Below, one piece after another: positions 34,101 to 41,176 of a stretch of 64,000 bases of DNA. The stretch covers positions 62,001 through 126,000 of the forward strand of contig CAZLXI010000002.1 in assembly GCA_964563435.1 (NCBI GenBank), given 5' to 3'. The first letter of the stretch is position 1. Each line of letters starts with the position of its first letter. The notes under the pieces are model-generated. The model was given only the letters and a program-made list of their open reading frames with translations, was not told the origin of the DNA and ran no database searches. Position numbers and translations under genes: made by a program. Origin of the DNA: Leadbetterella sp964563435 (GTDB lineage: Bacteria; Bacteroidota; Bacteroidia; Cytophagales; Spirosomataceae).

Positions 34101-35054
34101 TTATGCCATTGCGTGCCGGTACCCCGCCGAATACCGTCCTGTTATGTAATGTTCCAGCTGACGTTCTATGTCGCCTAAAAGGCTGCTGGCTCCGAATCTG
34201 AACAGGTGATTGTTCAGCCACTCAAGGCCGAGTTCTTCTTTGATCAGGATCAGGAAGTCGAGGGCCTGTTTGGCTTTCTGTATCCCGCCGGCCGGTTTAT
34301 ATCCTATTTTAGTACCGGTTAATTCATAGTAATCGCGAATGGCCCGTACCATTACCAGGCTGACAGGCAGTGTGGCATTGACCGGCTCCTTTCCTGTGCT
34401 GGTTTTGATAAAATCGGATCCCGCCATCATACTTACCCACGAGGCTTTGGCTACCTTGGTGAGGGTAGGGATCTCTCCTGTGGCCAGAATGGTTTTCATG
34501 TGGGCATCGCCGCAGGCTTCCCGGCACAGCTTAACTTCGTGGTACAGCTCTTCCCATTGATTGTTGATGACCAGGTCACGACTGATGACAATATCGATCT
34601 CAGAGGCCCCGGCTCCTACCGATCGCCGGATCTCTTCCAGCTTTTGGTCGAGGGGAATCTTCCCGGCCGGAAAGCCTGTGGATACGGCAGCTATGGGCAG
34701 GCCGCTGTTTCCCAGCGCCTTTTTGGCGTCGGGAATCATGTTGTGATAAACACAAACGGCGCCCACCGTGAGAGCGGGAAATCCCAACGCATCCAGGATA
34801 TCCTGCCGGACCGGATTCAGTGCTTTAGCGCACAGGCGCTGAACATTTCCGGCCGTATCGTCCCCTGCCAGCGTAGTGAGGTCTATGCACGACACCGCCC
34901 GGAGCAGCCAGGCCGCCTGATACTCTTTTTTTACGGTCCTGCGGGCAGGAAGCGATGTTGCCCTGCGCTCTACTGCAGAACGGTTTATATTGAGGTTGTC
35001 GAAATACTCCGGACGAAAGGGGAGGCCTTCGTTCCGTTTTTCGTCTAAAGTCAT
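34101..35054 (-). CDS. deoC: Deoxyribose-phosphate aldolase
   Basis: A 317-residue class I aldolase that splits 2-deoxyribose-5-phosphate into glyceraldehyde-3-phosphate and acetaldehyde. The Schiff-base Lys is in DFIKTSTGKEP and the second active-site Lys in IGYKPAGGI; IDIVISRDL and GAGASEID are also family motifs. At 317 residues it is of the longer type (E. coli DeoC has 259), with an extra N-terminal segment of about 55 residues as in the eukaryote-like class. It is the first gene of a minus-strand run deoC-ALDH-deoD, consistent with acetaldehyde being passed on to the dehydrogenase. Confidence 0.95.
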   Translation of the reverse strand: MTLDEKRNEGLPFRPEYFDNLNINRSAVERRATSLPARRTVKKEYQAAWLLRAVSCIDLTTLAGDDTAGNVQRLCAKALNPVRQDILDALGFPALTVGAVCVYHNMIPDAKKALGNSGLPIAAVSTGFPAGKIPLDQKLEEIRRSVGAGASEIDIVISRDLVINNQWEELYHEVKLCREACGDAHMKTILATGEIPTLTKVAKASWVSMMAGSDFIKTSTGKEPVNATLPVSLVMVRAIRDYYELTGTKIGYKPAGGIQKAKQALDFLILIKEELGLEWLNNHLFRFGASSLLGDIERQLEHYITGRYSAGYRHAMA

Positions 35055-35260
35055 AAGCGGTAAACGTTAAAATAAACGGTAAGAAAGATAAATCTTTTGG
35101 GATGAACAAAAAAAAGACAGGAAAAAAAGTTTACTTTACCGGAAAGCGGAACACTAAAGCTAATATAAATAAAAAGCAGGTTTGCAGGGGGCTTAGGTAA
35201 GCAAAGGAAATCGTTAAAGAAGTGTGGTTTCCCATTAAATAAAAATCTAGGGTAAACCCT

Positions 35261-35291
35261 TTGTTTGTTCAGTGAAATCTTGCTTCTTTTG
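35261..35291 (+). promoter_or_regulatory. Candidate promoter for the outer-membrane barrel gene
   Basis: TTG at 35261-35263 and TTCTTTTG at 35284-35291 (one mismatch to TAnnTTTG) are spaced by 20 bases, close to the Bacteroidetes -33/-7 layout. The likely start codon at 35308 follows 16 bases later. Confidence 0.35.
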
Positions 35292-35307
35292 CAGAAATAA
35301 AAATACT

Positions 35308-35841
35308 ATGTCTATGAAAAAGATCATTTCATCACTACTTTTTTCGGTTTTGGTTTTGAGCGGAGTAAGCGTTTCCGCACAGTTTGAGAAAGGAGATAAG
35401 ATTTTGAACGCCGGTATCGGCGGCGGCGGCTTTGGATGGTTAAGCGGCTTTGCTGTAGGAGCCTCTGTTGAAGTGGGTATTACAGATTTTATTGGTGTAG
35501 GGGCACAGACTGATCTGCGTTTCTATAAGAACTGGGTAGGAAACTCCAAATTGGCGATTCCTCTTGCAGCAAGGGGGGCGTACCATTTTGGGAAACATTT
35601 TATGAAGGTAGACAACGTAGACCTGTACGGTGGTCTGGCCTTAGGTTTTACCATTGGCGGGAAATATTATGATGATTCTTACGGTGGTGTTTGGTTAGGC
35701 CGGTATGACAATTCCGCTTTTGTTGGTGGCGTGTTTGTTGGCGGCAGGTATTATTTCGCTGATAACCTGGGGGTATTTGCCGAGTTTTCAGGAGGGTCGA
35801 ATGTCCTCCCGGCTAAAGCAGGTATTTCACTGAAGTTCTGA
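35308..35841 (+). CDS. Outer-membrane beta-barrel protein
   Basis: A 177-residue protein counted from the ATG at 35308 (MSMKKIISSLLF; the ATG two codons later is equally possible). The signal peptide ends VSVSAQ. The mature chain is a series of alternating amphipathic strands with Gly-rich turns (LNAGIGGGGFGWLSGFAVG, GAYHFGKHF, GGVFVGGRYYFADN) and ends in Phe (AGISLKF), as barrel proteins do for BAM recognition. It resembles small OmpW/porin-family-like barrels of Bacteroidetes, about eight strands. It is transcribed opposite to the deo genes that flank it and is probably unrelated to them. The function is unknown. Confidence 0.8.
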   Translation: MSMKKIISSLLFSVLVLSGVSVSAQFEKGDKILNAGIGGGGFGWLSGFAVGASVEVGITDFIGVGAQTDLRFYKNWVGNSKLAIPLAARGAYHFGKHFMKVDNVDLYGGLALGFTIGGKYYDDSYGGVWLGRYDNSAFVGGVFVGGRYYFADNLGVFAEFSGGSNVLPAKAGISLKF

Positions 35842-35897
35842 CCAACCCCGGTCTTACTTGGCTGTACACACTGCCTGCTGAGTTAATAAAAATCAGC

Positions 35898-36000
35898 ATC
35901 TGTATAAATCTGTGCGATCTGTGAGTACAAAATAAAGGTTTTTTATTCTCTCACGGATCGTACAGATTCACACAGATAAATTAAGAAAGTATCTGTGTGA
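35898..36000. repeat. Intergenic ATCTGTG-type inverted repeats between convergent genes
   Basis: The arms at 35968-35978 and 35990-36000 (TCACACAGATA/TATCTGTGTGA) are perfect. An outer, imperfect pair (35898-35925 against about 35949-35978) uses the same ATCTGTGxGA words. A related ACAGATTATACAGATT sequence lies at about 6753. The block sits between convergent genes (barrel protein and deoB), where a two-way terminator would be expected. Confidence 0.75.
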
Positions 36001-36044
36001 ACGCACAAAGATCAGCAATTCAAATACACGATAGATAAAACGCA

Positions 36045-37220
36045 TTAAGATCGGTGCCGGATGCTATCGAGGTAGCTGCGCCCCGGTGTGGAATACGCCA
36101 GATCCAGGTAATCGGCTATGGTAGCCGCAATATCCGCAAAACTTTCCCTGACGCCGATACTCTCGCCTTCCCGCACCGATTTTCCGACATGTAAGAGAGG
36201 GATGTATTCCCGGGTGTGGTCGGTTCCGGGAGCCGTCGGGTCATTACCGTGGTCGGCGGTGATGATGAGCAGGTCTTCTTCCTTCAGGTTTTCAAGAATT
36301 TCCGGTATATACGTATCAAACTCTTCCAAAGCTTTGGCATAACCCGGCACGTCACGGCGATGTCCGTATTCCATATCAAAGTCGACCAGGTTGGTAAAGA
36401 TCATCGCTTCGGGAGCGCTTTTCAGGGCTTGAATGGTCTCCAGGATGCCTTCCCGGTTGTTTTTGGTTTTTTTATAACGCGTGATTCCTTTTTCGGCAAA
36501 GATGTCGATAATCTTACCAATGGAATATACTCCCTTTCCGCTGGCATTGATGATATCGAGGAGGGTTTCCGGGGGCAGGGTGGCGTAGTCCTTCCGGTTT
36601 TTGGTACGATAATATTCACCGGAAGTTCCCAGGAAAGGCCGGGCGATCACCCTTCCCACTTCCAGTTCTCCCGAAAGCATTTCACGGGCGGTTTGGCATA
36701 TTTCGTATTGCCTTTCCAGAGGGATCACCTCTTCGTGCATGGCGATCTGAAATACGCTGTCGGCTGAAGTATAAACTATAGGGTAACCGGTCTGGACATG
36801 CTCGTCACCCAGCTCGTTAATGATGGCGGTTCCTGAAGCGGATACATTCCCGATGGTTTTGGTGCCTATTGCCTTTTCAAAGGCTGCTATAAATTCTTCC
36901 GGGAAGCCGGTTTCGGTAAAAGTAGGGAAAGGTTTGTCGAGGATTACCCCCGAGATCTCCCAGTGGCCGGTGGTGGTATCTTTTCCTGCGGATCTTTCTG
37001 CGGCTTTTCCTATGGCGGCTTTGGGGGAGTCCGTTTTCTGCAGTGCGTTTTCCGGAACAATATTTCCCAGGCCCAGCGAGGTCAGGTAGGGCAGGTACAG
37101 GTTGGGATAGTTCAACGCAATATTCCCGAGGGTATCTGCGCCGTTGTCACCATATAAATGAGCATCCGGGAGTTCGCCTATCCCTACCGAGTCCAGCACG
37201 ATCAGAATTACACGTTTCAT
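36045..37220 (-). CDS. deoB: Phosphopentomutase
   Basis: A 391-residue cytosolic enzyme of the alkaline-phosphatase superfamily that interconverts (deoxy)ribose-1-phosphate and -5-phosphate, linking DeoD to DeoC. Metal-binding motifs are LDSVGIGELPDA near the N-terminus and TADHGNDPTAPGTDHTREY near the C-terminus. The phospho-acceptor Thr lies in KDTTTGHWE. VDFDMEYGHRRD is also typical. The length matches the family (about 390-407). It is transcribed in the same direction as deoC-ALDH-deoD but is separated from them by an oppositely oriented barrel gene, so it has its own promoter. Confidence 0.96.
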   Translation of the reverse strand: MKRVILIVLDSVGIGELPDAHLYGDNGADTLGNIALNYPNLYLPYLTSLGLGNIVPENALQKTDSPKAAIGKAAERSAGKDTTTGHWEISGVILDKPFPTFTETGFPEEFIAAFEKAIGTKTIGNVSASGTAIINELGDEHVQTGYPIVYTSADSVFQIAMHEEVIPLERQYEICQTAREMLSGELEVGRVIARPFLGTSGEYYRTKNRKDYATLPPETLLDIINASGKGVYSIGKIIDIFAEKGITRYKKTKNNREGILETIQALKSAPEAMIFTNLVDFDMEYGHRRDVPGYAKALEEFDTYIPEILENLKEEDLLIITADHGNDPTAPGTDHTREYIPLLHVGKSVREGESIGVRESFADIAATIADYLDLAYSTPGRSYLDSIRHRS

Positions 37221-37375
37221 CTTGCTTCGATTTAAACGTTCAAATTAATGGATTTTTCGCGGATAATAAAACCTCATTTTACACATTCCTTAACTATCAT
37301 GCCCCTTCATGTTTGAGGTCTGATTGCTTATGAAACATCCGGCGGGAAAAATCCGGTTATTATGCCCGTATTGCT

Positions 37376-37383
37376 TACTTTTG
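37376..37383 (+). promoter_or_regulatory. Candidate -7 box (TACTTTTG) for the TMEM220-like gene
   Basis: TACTTTTG fits TAnnTTTG and lies 14 bases upstream of the chosen ATG at 37398. No clear -33 TTTG is seen. The short leader would be normal for this phylum. Confidence 0.4.
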
Positions 37384-37397
37384 CAAAAAATGATCTT

Positions 37398-37727
37398 ATG
37401 AAATATCTGCTTTATACCCTTATTATGATCTACATTTTGTCAGCAGTAGTGCAATATAATGATCCGGACCCCTGGGTGTGGATCCTGTCTTACCTGGTTC
37501 CGGCCGGGCTTTGTTATTATCGTTCATTGGGCAAAGGCGACCGGGTTTTGTATTTCAGTATCGGGATGGTGTATCTGCTATGGGCGGTAAACCAGTTTCC
37601 CCCTCAATGGGACGGGCTGATGCTGGAGAAACTGAGTATGAAAACGCTGAATGTGGAGTTGGGACGCGAGTCGCTGGGGTTGGGGGTGTGTGCTTTGGGG
37701 ATGTGGGTGTGCGGTTTTAAGCTTTGA
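37398..37727 (+). CDS. Small membrane protein, TMEM220-like
   Basis: A 109-residue membrane protein counted from the ATG at 37398, which sits just behind a promoter-like box; 12 more codons are open upstream. Three to four hydrophobic segments are evident. The motif VVQYNDPDPWVWILSY in the first loop is the signature of the transmembrane family 220 proteins found in bacteria and animals. The terminal segment (LGLGVCALGMWVCGF) is another helix. No function is established for the family. It stands alone between deoB and the Rpn-type nuclease gene. Confidence 0.75.
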   Translation: MKYLLYTLIMIYILSAVVQYNDPDPWVWILSYLVPAGLCYYRSLGKGDRVLYFSIGMVYLLWAVNQFPPQWDGLMLEKLSMKTLNVELGRESLGLGVCALGMWVCGFKL

Positions 37728-37928
37728 AACAATCCTTTCCCGGTTGAAACGAATGCTAACCGCCTGCATACCCTTTTTAGTCAAGGATAAGTAGGAGATT
37801 AAGAATGAGTACGTCACAAAAAATAACCCTATTATGAATTCGGGATAATAAATTTTCCAGTTGACAGAAGATCAGTTGGCAGTTTCCGAAATAGGTTATA
37901 GCTTCCCGGCAGATCCGCACGAAAGCAA

Positions 37929-38843
37929 ATGGCAAAAGTAATCACCCACGACAATTTCATCAAACACCTCCTTTCTCACCGGGAACTGGCCGTAGATTTT
38001 CTGCGGGAATGCCTTCCCCGCCCGCTCGTGAGCATGATTGATTTTGAAACACTTGTGCCACAAGACACTTCCTATGTCAGCAAGGACCTGAAAGCTACCT
38101 TCTCCGACTTGGTCTGGGGTGTCACCATTCACGGTCAAAAGAAACTCCGGATCAGCCTGCTTCTCGAGCATAAAAGTTATGTCGATTCGCGGGCCGCTTT
38201 TCAACTGCTTGAATACCTTGCCTCCGAGTATAGAAAACAGATCAAAGAGCAGAAAAAGGTGGAACCCATCATTCCCATACTCTATTATCATGGCCGGAAA
38301 GATTGGGATTTCAAAGGGCTGGATACCTATTTTTCGGAATATCCGGAGGTAGTAATGCCGTACCTGCCTACATTCGCTACGGAATTTGTTGACCTGCAAA
38401 AGATTTCGCATGAGCAAATACAGGCTTTAACACATAGCCTGCTCACTGGCGCTATCCTGTGTCAAAAGTATTATTTTGATCCGGTAGGCTTTGAGAAACA
38501 CTTTCGTACCATTTTTGAAAACCTGACTCCGTATTGGGGGCGGAACGTAACGTACTCTATTTTTGTTTATATGTTGCAAAACCCTCTTCTTAATCAGAGA
38601 TTTATTAAAGAATCAATTAAAAACTTACCCGAAGATATGAGTAGGAAAGTGACGACAGTTTATGATCAATTAATAGCTCAGGGAATGGAAAAGGGCATTG
38701 CCCAGGAGCGGGAACGGTCTATGGTAAAAACCATTCTGAACGCTTACGATAACGGATTTGATCTTGCCGCTATCCGTTTGATCACCACTGAAAGCGAAGA
38801 AAAGATAAATTATATCCTGAAACAACACAAACGTATCCGGTAA
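37929..38843 (+). CDS. Rpn/YhgA-family putative nuclease (PD-(D/E)XK)
   Basis: A 304-residue protein of the recombination-promoting nuclease (Rpn, formerly transposase_31/YhgA-like) group. It starts MAKVITHDNFIKHLLSHREL, the family opening, with the nuclease core KDLKATFSDLVWG then LRISLLLEHKSYVDSR, where Asp and Glu-x-Lys form the PD-(D/E)XK metal site. PIIPILYYHGRKDW is a further family motif. The C-terminus has the usual helix with GMEKGIAQERERSM. Such proteins spread between genomes and have been linked to RecA-independent recombination and to phage defence; neither is shown here. It lies directly before the accessory island. Confidence 0.85.
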   Translation: MAKVITHDNFIKHLLSHRELAVDFLRECLPRPLVSMIDFETLVPQDTSYVSKDLKATFSDLVWGVTIHGQKKLRISLLLEHKSYVDSRAAFQLLEYLASEYRKQIKEQKKVEPIIPILYYHGRKDWDFKGLDTYFSEYPEVVMPYLPTFATEFVDLQKISHEQIQALTHSLLTGAILCQKYYFDPVGFEKHFRTIFENLTPYWGRNVTYSIFVYMLQNPLLNQRFIKESIKNLPEDMSRKVTTVYDQLIAQGMEKGIAQERERSMVKTILNAYDNGFDLAAIRLITTESEEKINYILKQHKRIR

Positions 38844-39151
38844 ACAGCAGGAGAAGATATTTTGAATCCGTCTCGGGCGGATGCTTGTGAGCCTGCGGCG
38901 ATATTCTTTTGAGCGGTATTTCGCTTATTGCCTGGCTGATCACTTTGCTCCGCTTAGGGTCAGAGCTCAACAAAAAAGACTGGGTTCTGTCATCCTGAGT
39001 ATGAAAAAGGGTGAACACTAGAGGACGAGGAATCTGGAAGCCTGGTATGCAAAATAACGGAAGAAGCCGGGAAACGTAGCTAGGAAGATAAAAGTAAAGG
39101 GAAGGAAATACCATCTCCCTAAATTTGCTTTGAAATATAAAGGTTATGTGC
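38844..39151. other. 308-base intergenic region with dispersed-repeat character
   Basis: No supported gene. The middle holds CTGTCATCCTGAGTATGAAA followed closely by GGACGAGGAATCTGG, words typical of a dispersed intergenic repeat seen in many bacterial genomes. The first part (TCTCGGGCGGATGCTTGTGA and TTTGAGCGGTATTTCGC) has no clear symmetry. It marks the border between the nuclease gene and the AT-rich island. Confidence 0.45.
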
Positions 39152-39508
39152 CTATTTTCTCTCTCCCAATAGTTTATCTATGATTTTCTGAAGACGTTCA
39201 ATTTCTGCATCTTTGGACGAGAGAAGTTGCTCGTAGAGATCTTTTTGATTGGCGATAACCTGTTCAATGTTACCAAATAATGTACCGTTGTTTGTCTGAA
39301 AATTAACAATAGCCGGCTCCCTTGTCATCAAATCAGCCGGAGCAACCTCAAATATATCTGCAATTTTCTGTATAGTATCTACTGATATTTTTATCTGGTT
39401 ATTCTCATACTTCGAATAAGTATTTTGAGCCACCCCCAAGCGGTCAGCTACATTTTCCTGCGAGAGTCCCCGCAGCTCACGTACCATTCTGATTTTTGCT
39501 CCGTACAT
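39152..39508 (-). CDS. XRE-family regulator with C-terminal coiled coil
   Basis: A 118-residue DNA-binding protein. Residues 1-60 form a Cro/C1-type helix-turn-helix (KIRMVRELRGLSQENVADRL, then GVAQNTYSKYENNQIKIS). The tail from about 75 is a predicted coiled coil (NQKDLYEQLLSSKDAEIERL) suited to dimer formation. It is divergent from the island genes that start at 39615. A perfect 17-base palindrome lies four bases upstream of its start codon, so autorepression is likely. XRE proteins with this layout often guard mobile or accessory gene sets. The regulated genes are inferred from position only. Confidence 0.9.
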   Translation of the reverse strand: MYGAKIRMVRELRGLSQENVADRLGVAQNTYSKYENNQIKISVDTIQKIADIFEVAPADLMTREPAIVNFQTNNGTLFGNIEQVIANQKDLYEQLLSSKDAEIERLQKIIDKLLGERK

Positions 39509-39512
39509 GTCA

Positions 39513-39529
39513 CAAATATATATTATTTG
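39513..39529. promoter_or_regulatory. Operator-like palindrome CAAATA-N5-TATTTG
   Basis: Perfect six-base arms with five bases between, four bases upstream of the XRE start codon, inside the 106-base divergent promoter region shared with the island genes. The size suits a dimeric XRE repressor. Confidence 0.5.
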
Positions 39530-39614
39530 GAAGGATAAAGTATCAATGTGAGGGGTAATAATATTGTATTTTTTATTCTTTCTTGCATAAGTATAATAAT
39601 TAAATTAACTAAAA

Positions 39615-39839
39615 ATGAAGCTTGTTAAAATTTTTACTTCAAGATCAAGGAGTACTCCTGCTTATAGATTCAGAATTAAAGAAATTAAAAATGGTTACAG
39701 TATAAACGTCATTGATTATGATTTCTGGGGTAATGAAAAGGTTATTGAAAAGGTAGGAGAGACAAAGTCAATAGACGATGCTATTCTACTTGCCAAAACG
39801 AGAGTAAAGGAGCCAATTGAAAATTTGACTATCGAATAA
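39615..39839 (+). CDS. Hypothetical small protein, first gene of the island
   Basis: A 74-residue soluble protein, rich in Lys and Arg at its start (KLVKIFTSRSRSTPAYRFRI) and then acidic. The pattern of alternating hydrophobic residues suggests three beta strands followed by a helix (SIDDAILLAKTRVKE). I recognise no family. It is the first plus-strand gene opposite the XRE regulator and is followed closely by the rest of the island genes, so it probably starts their transcript. Coding potential is supported by its position and start but not by any homologue known to me. Confidence 0.6.
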   Translation: MKLVKIFTSRSRSTPAYRFRIKEIKNGYSINVIDYDFWGNEKVIEKVGETKSIDDAILLAKTRVKEPIENLTIE

Positions 39840-39864
39840 TCTATGAATTCTAAATACAATAATT

Positions 39865-40023
39865 ATGTGGACAATTATAGGTGTTATCACTGTTCTTTTG
39901 ATTATTCTTTCAATAGGAATTAATATACAAGAAAGGAGGAAGGCTAGGAGAGCAGCTGCTGAAGAGTTTTTGGAAGAGATGAGGGAGAAGTACAATATTG
40001 GAAAGAAAGAAGGTAATAAATAA
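39865..40023 (+). CDS. Small single-pass membrane protein (52 residues)
   Basis: A short frame reading MWTIIGVITVLLIILSIGIN as one membrane helix, then a strongly charged helix (QERRKARRAAAEEFLEEMRE) and a Lys-rich end. The layout is that of a membrane-anchored micropeptide with its basic/charged part in the cytosol. It starts 25 bases after the preceding gene and ends 16 bases before the zinc-finger gene, in line with an operon. There is no family match that I know of. The clear helix-plus-charged-tail design and the tight spacing support it being real. Confidence 0.6.
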   Translation: MWTIIGVITVLLIILSIGINIQERRKARRAAAEEFLEEMREKYNIGKKEGNK

Positions 40024-40039
40024 TCATACCCGCTAAACA

Positions 40040-40180
40040 ATGAGTAACCCATTTGAAAAACCGTCTGGCCAACCTGAAAAGCCCAGGATATTTACTTGCC
40101 CGGATTGCGGAGGTAGTGGCAAAAGAAACGGTAATTCTTGTAGTAGGTGTCATGGCTCGGGAAAGATTCGAGACAGATAA
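40040..40180 (+). CDS. 46-residue DnaJ-type zinc-finger protein
   Basis: A tiny protein with two CxxCxGxG units, CPDCGGSG and CSRCHGSG, ten residues apart. These are the repeats of the DnaJ cysteine-rich domain, where two such units bind one zinc ion. The first 18 residues are polar and the last six basic. Full DnaJ has four units within a 375-residue protein, so this is a half finger on its own gene. The next gene, 15 bases downstream, encodes a J-domain membrane protein, so the two DnaJ parts are neighbours but on separate chains. It may bind unfolded protein or serve as a redox/zinc module; this is inference. Confidence 0.7.
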   Translation: MSNPFEKPSGQPEKPRIFTCPDCGGSGKRNGNSCSRCHGSGKIRDR

Positions 40181-40195
40181 ACTGATATAACCGTT

Positions 40196-41170
40196 ATGAT
40201 AACCCTTGAAAGAGCCCTGGATATACTTGAAATAAATAATATATCCTCAATAGAAATTACGGATCTCCCAAAGATTGAAAAGCGTGCTAAGAAACGTTGG
40301 CACCCTGATACCATTGCCGCTTCAAAACCATCACAGGAAACTATTGATAAGTACGAGAATAATTTCAAGGAAATTAAACAAGCCGTTAGTATTGTTCAGG
40401 CATTTTTAAATGGAGATTATAATACGGGTGAGAAGGTAAAATATCATACTGCTGATTACAAAGAACCCGAAGAAATAATAAGGGAAAACGCTAATGATAT
40501 CCAGGAAGAATTAAAAAATATATGGCCTTTTGTGAAAGAGAAAGGTTATAAAAAAACCATCGAGGAGGTGGTATTATCTCCCGGAGATAAATTGAAGGAT
40601 CTTTTAAATGATGACTTTAAAGATCATACCTCTTTCTTTTCACTTGCCTCTTTTTTCTTTAGCACTTTCCTGTTCCTGATTTTATTTTTGATAGGGTTGT
40701 TATTCCGGGATACGCAATTTGGGAATGGATATTCTTTTTTACTTTATGTTTGGTATGGATGTCAAACGGTAGCCTGCTTTTTGGGTCTACTCCCCCTTTC
40801 CAGGTTTTGGCTACCTCAAAGCCTTAGTGAGGTAATGGTTGGAATGATCAATTTCGGAATGGGTATCTATCATTGGTATGAAGATGAGCTAAGTGATAAA
40901 TGGTATTTTCAGATTTTATTTAATGTTCCCATTATTGTAGCGAAAACAGCAGAGTATGTAATTCTCTATCCTATTTATGAGCTTGCTAAAATCTTTTTTG
41001 GAGAAAAGGTGGTAAGAAGGGTGGTGAAAAAGCAGAGTTATTATGCTGGTGGAGCAGATTGGTATATTGAACAGTTAATACAAAAAGAACCCTGGGCAAT
41101 GACTAATAATGAGCTATTCGACTTGTCTTATCTGCATCGGGAGTTTGCCGATGTAAAATCTAAATTCTAA
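40196..41170 (+). CDS. Membrane-anchored J-domain-like protein
   Basis: A 324-residue protein. Residues about 1-70 look like a J domain: helix II is LPKIEKRAKKRWHPD, with the HPD motif at 36-38, and helix III is KYENNFKEIKQAVSIVQAFL. The HPD tripeptide is what stimulates Hsp70 ATPase. A charged segment follows, then two or more membrane helices between about 145 and 210 (FFSTFLFLILFLIGLLF and SFLLYVWYGCQTVACFLGLL) and possibly a weaker one near 245. The C-terminal 60 residues are polar. It would hold a J domain at the cytosolic face of the membrane and recruit DnaK there. Adjacent genes encode a DnaJ zinc finger and a TPR protein. The helix I match is weaker than the rest. Confidence 0.65.
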   Translation: MITLERALDILEINNISSIEITDLPKIEKRAKKRWHPDTIAASKPSQETIDKYENNFKEIKQAVSIVQAFLNGDYNTGEKVKYHTADYKEPEEIIRENANDIQEELKNIWPFVKEKGYKKTIEEVVLSPGDKLKDLLNDDFKDHTSFFSLASFFFSTFLFLILFLIGLLFRDTQFGNGYSFLLYVWYGCQTVACFLGLLPLSRFWLPQSLSEVMVGMINFGMGIYHWYEDELSDKWYFQILFNVPIIVAKTAEYVILYPIYELAKIFFGEKVVRRVVKKQSYYAGGADWYIEQLIQKEPWAMTNNELFDLSYLHREFADVKSKF

Positions 41171-41176
41171 GCTCAG

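Noticed and set aside
35893..36010. CRISPR array in the repeated ATCTGTG region
   Set aside because: The repeats are short, irregular and inverted, with no constant spacers and no cas genes nearby.
36216..36767. A 183-codon plus-strand frame opposite deoB
   Set aside because: Antisense shadow of deoB; composition of its product is not that of a folded protein family I know.
38782..39114. A 110-codon minus-strand frame between the Rpn and XRE genes
   Set aside because: It overlaps the 3' end of the Rpn gene, and its product has no signal, domain or sensible composition; the DNA looks like an intergenic repeat.
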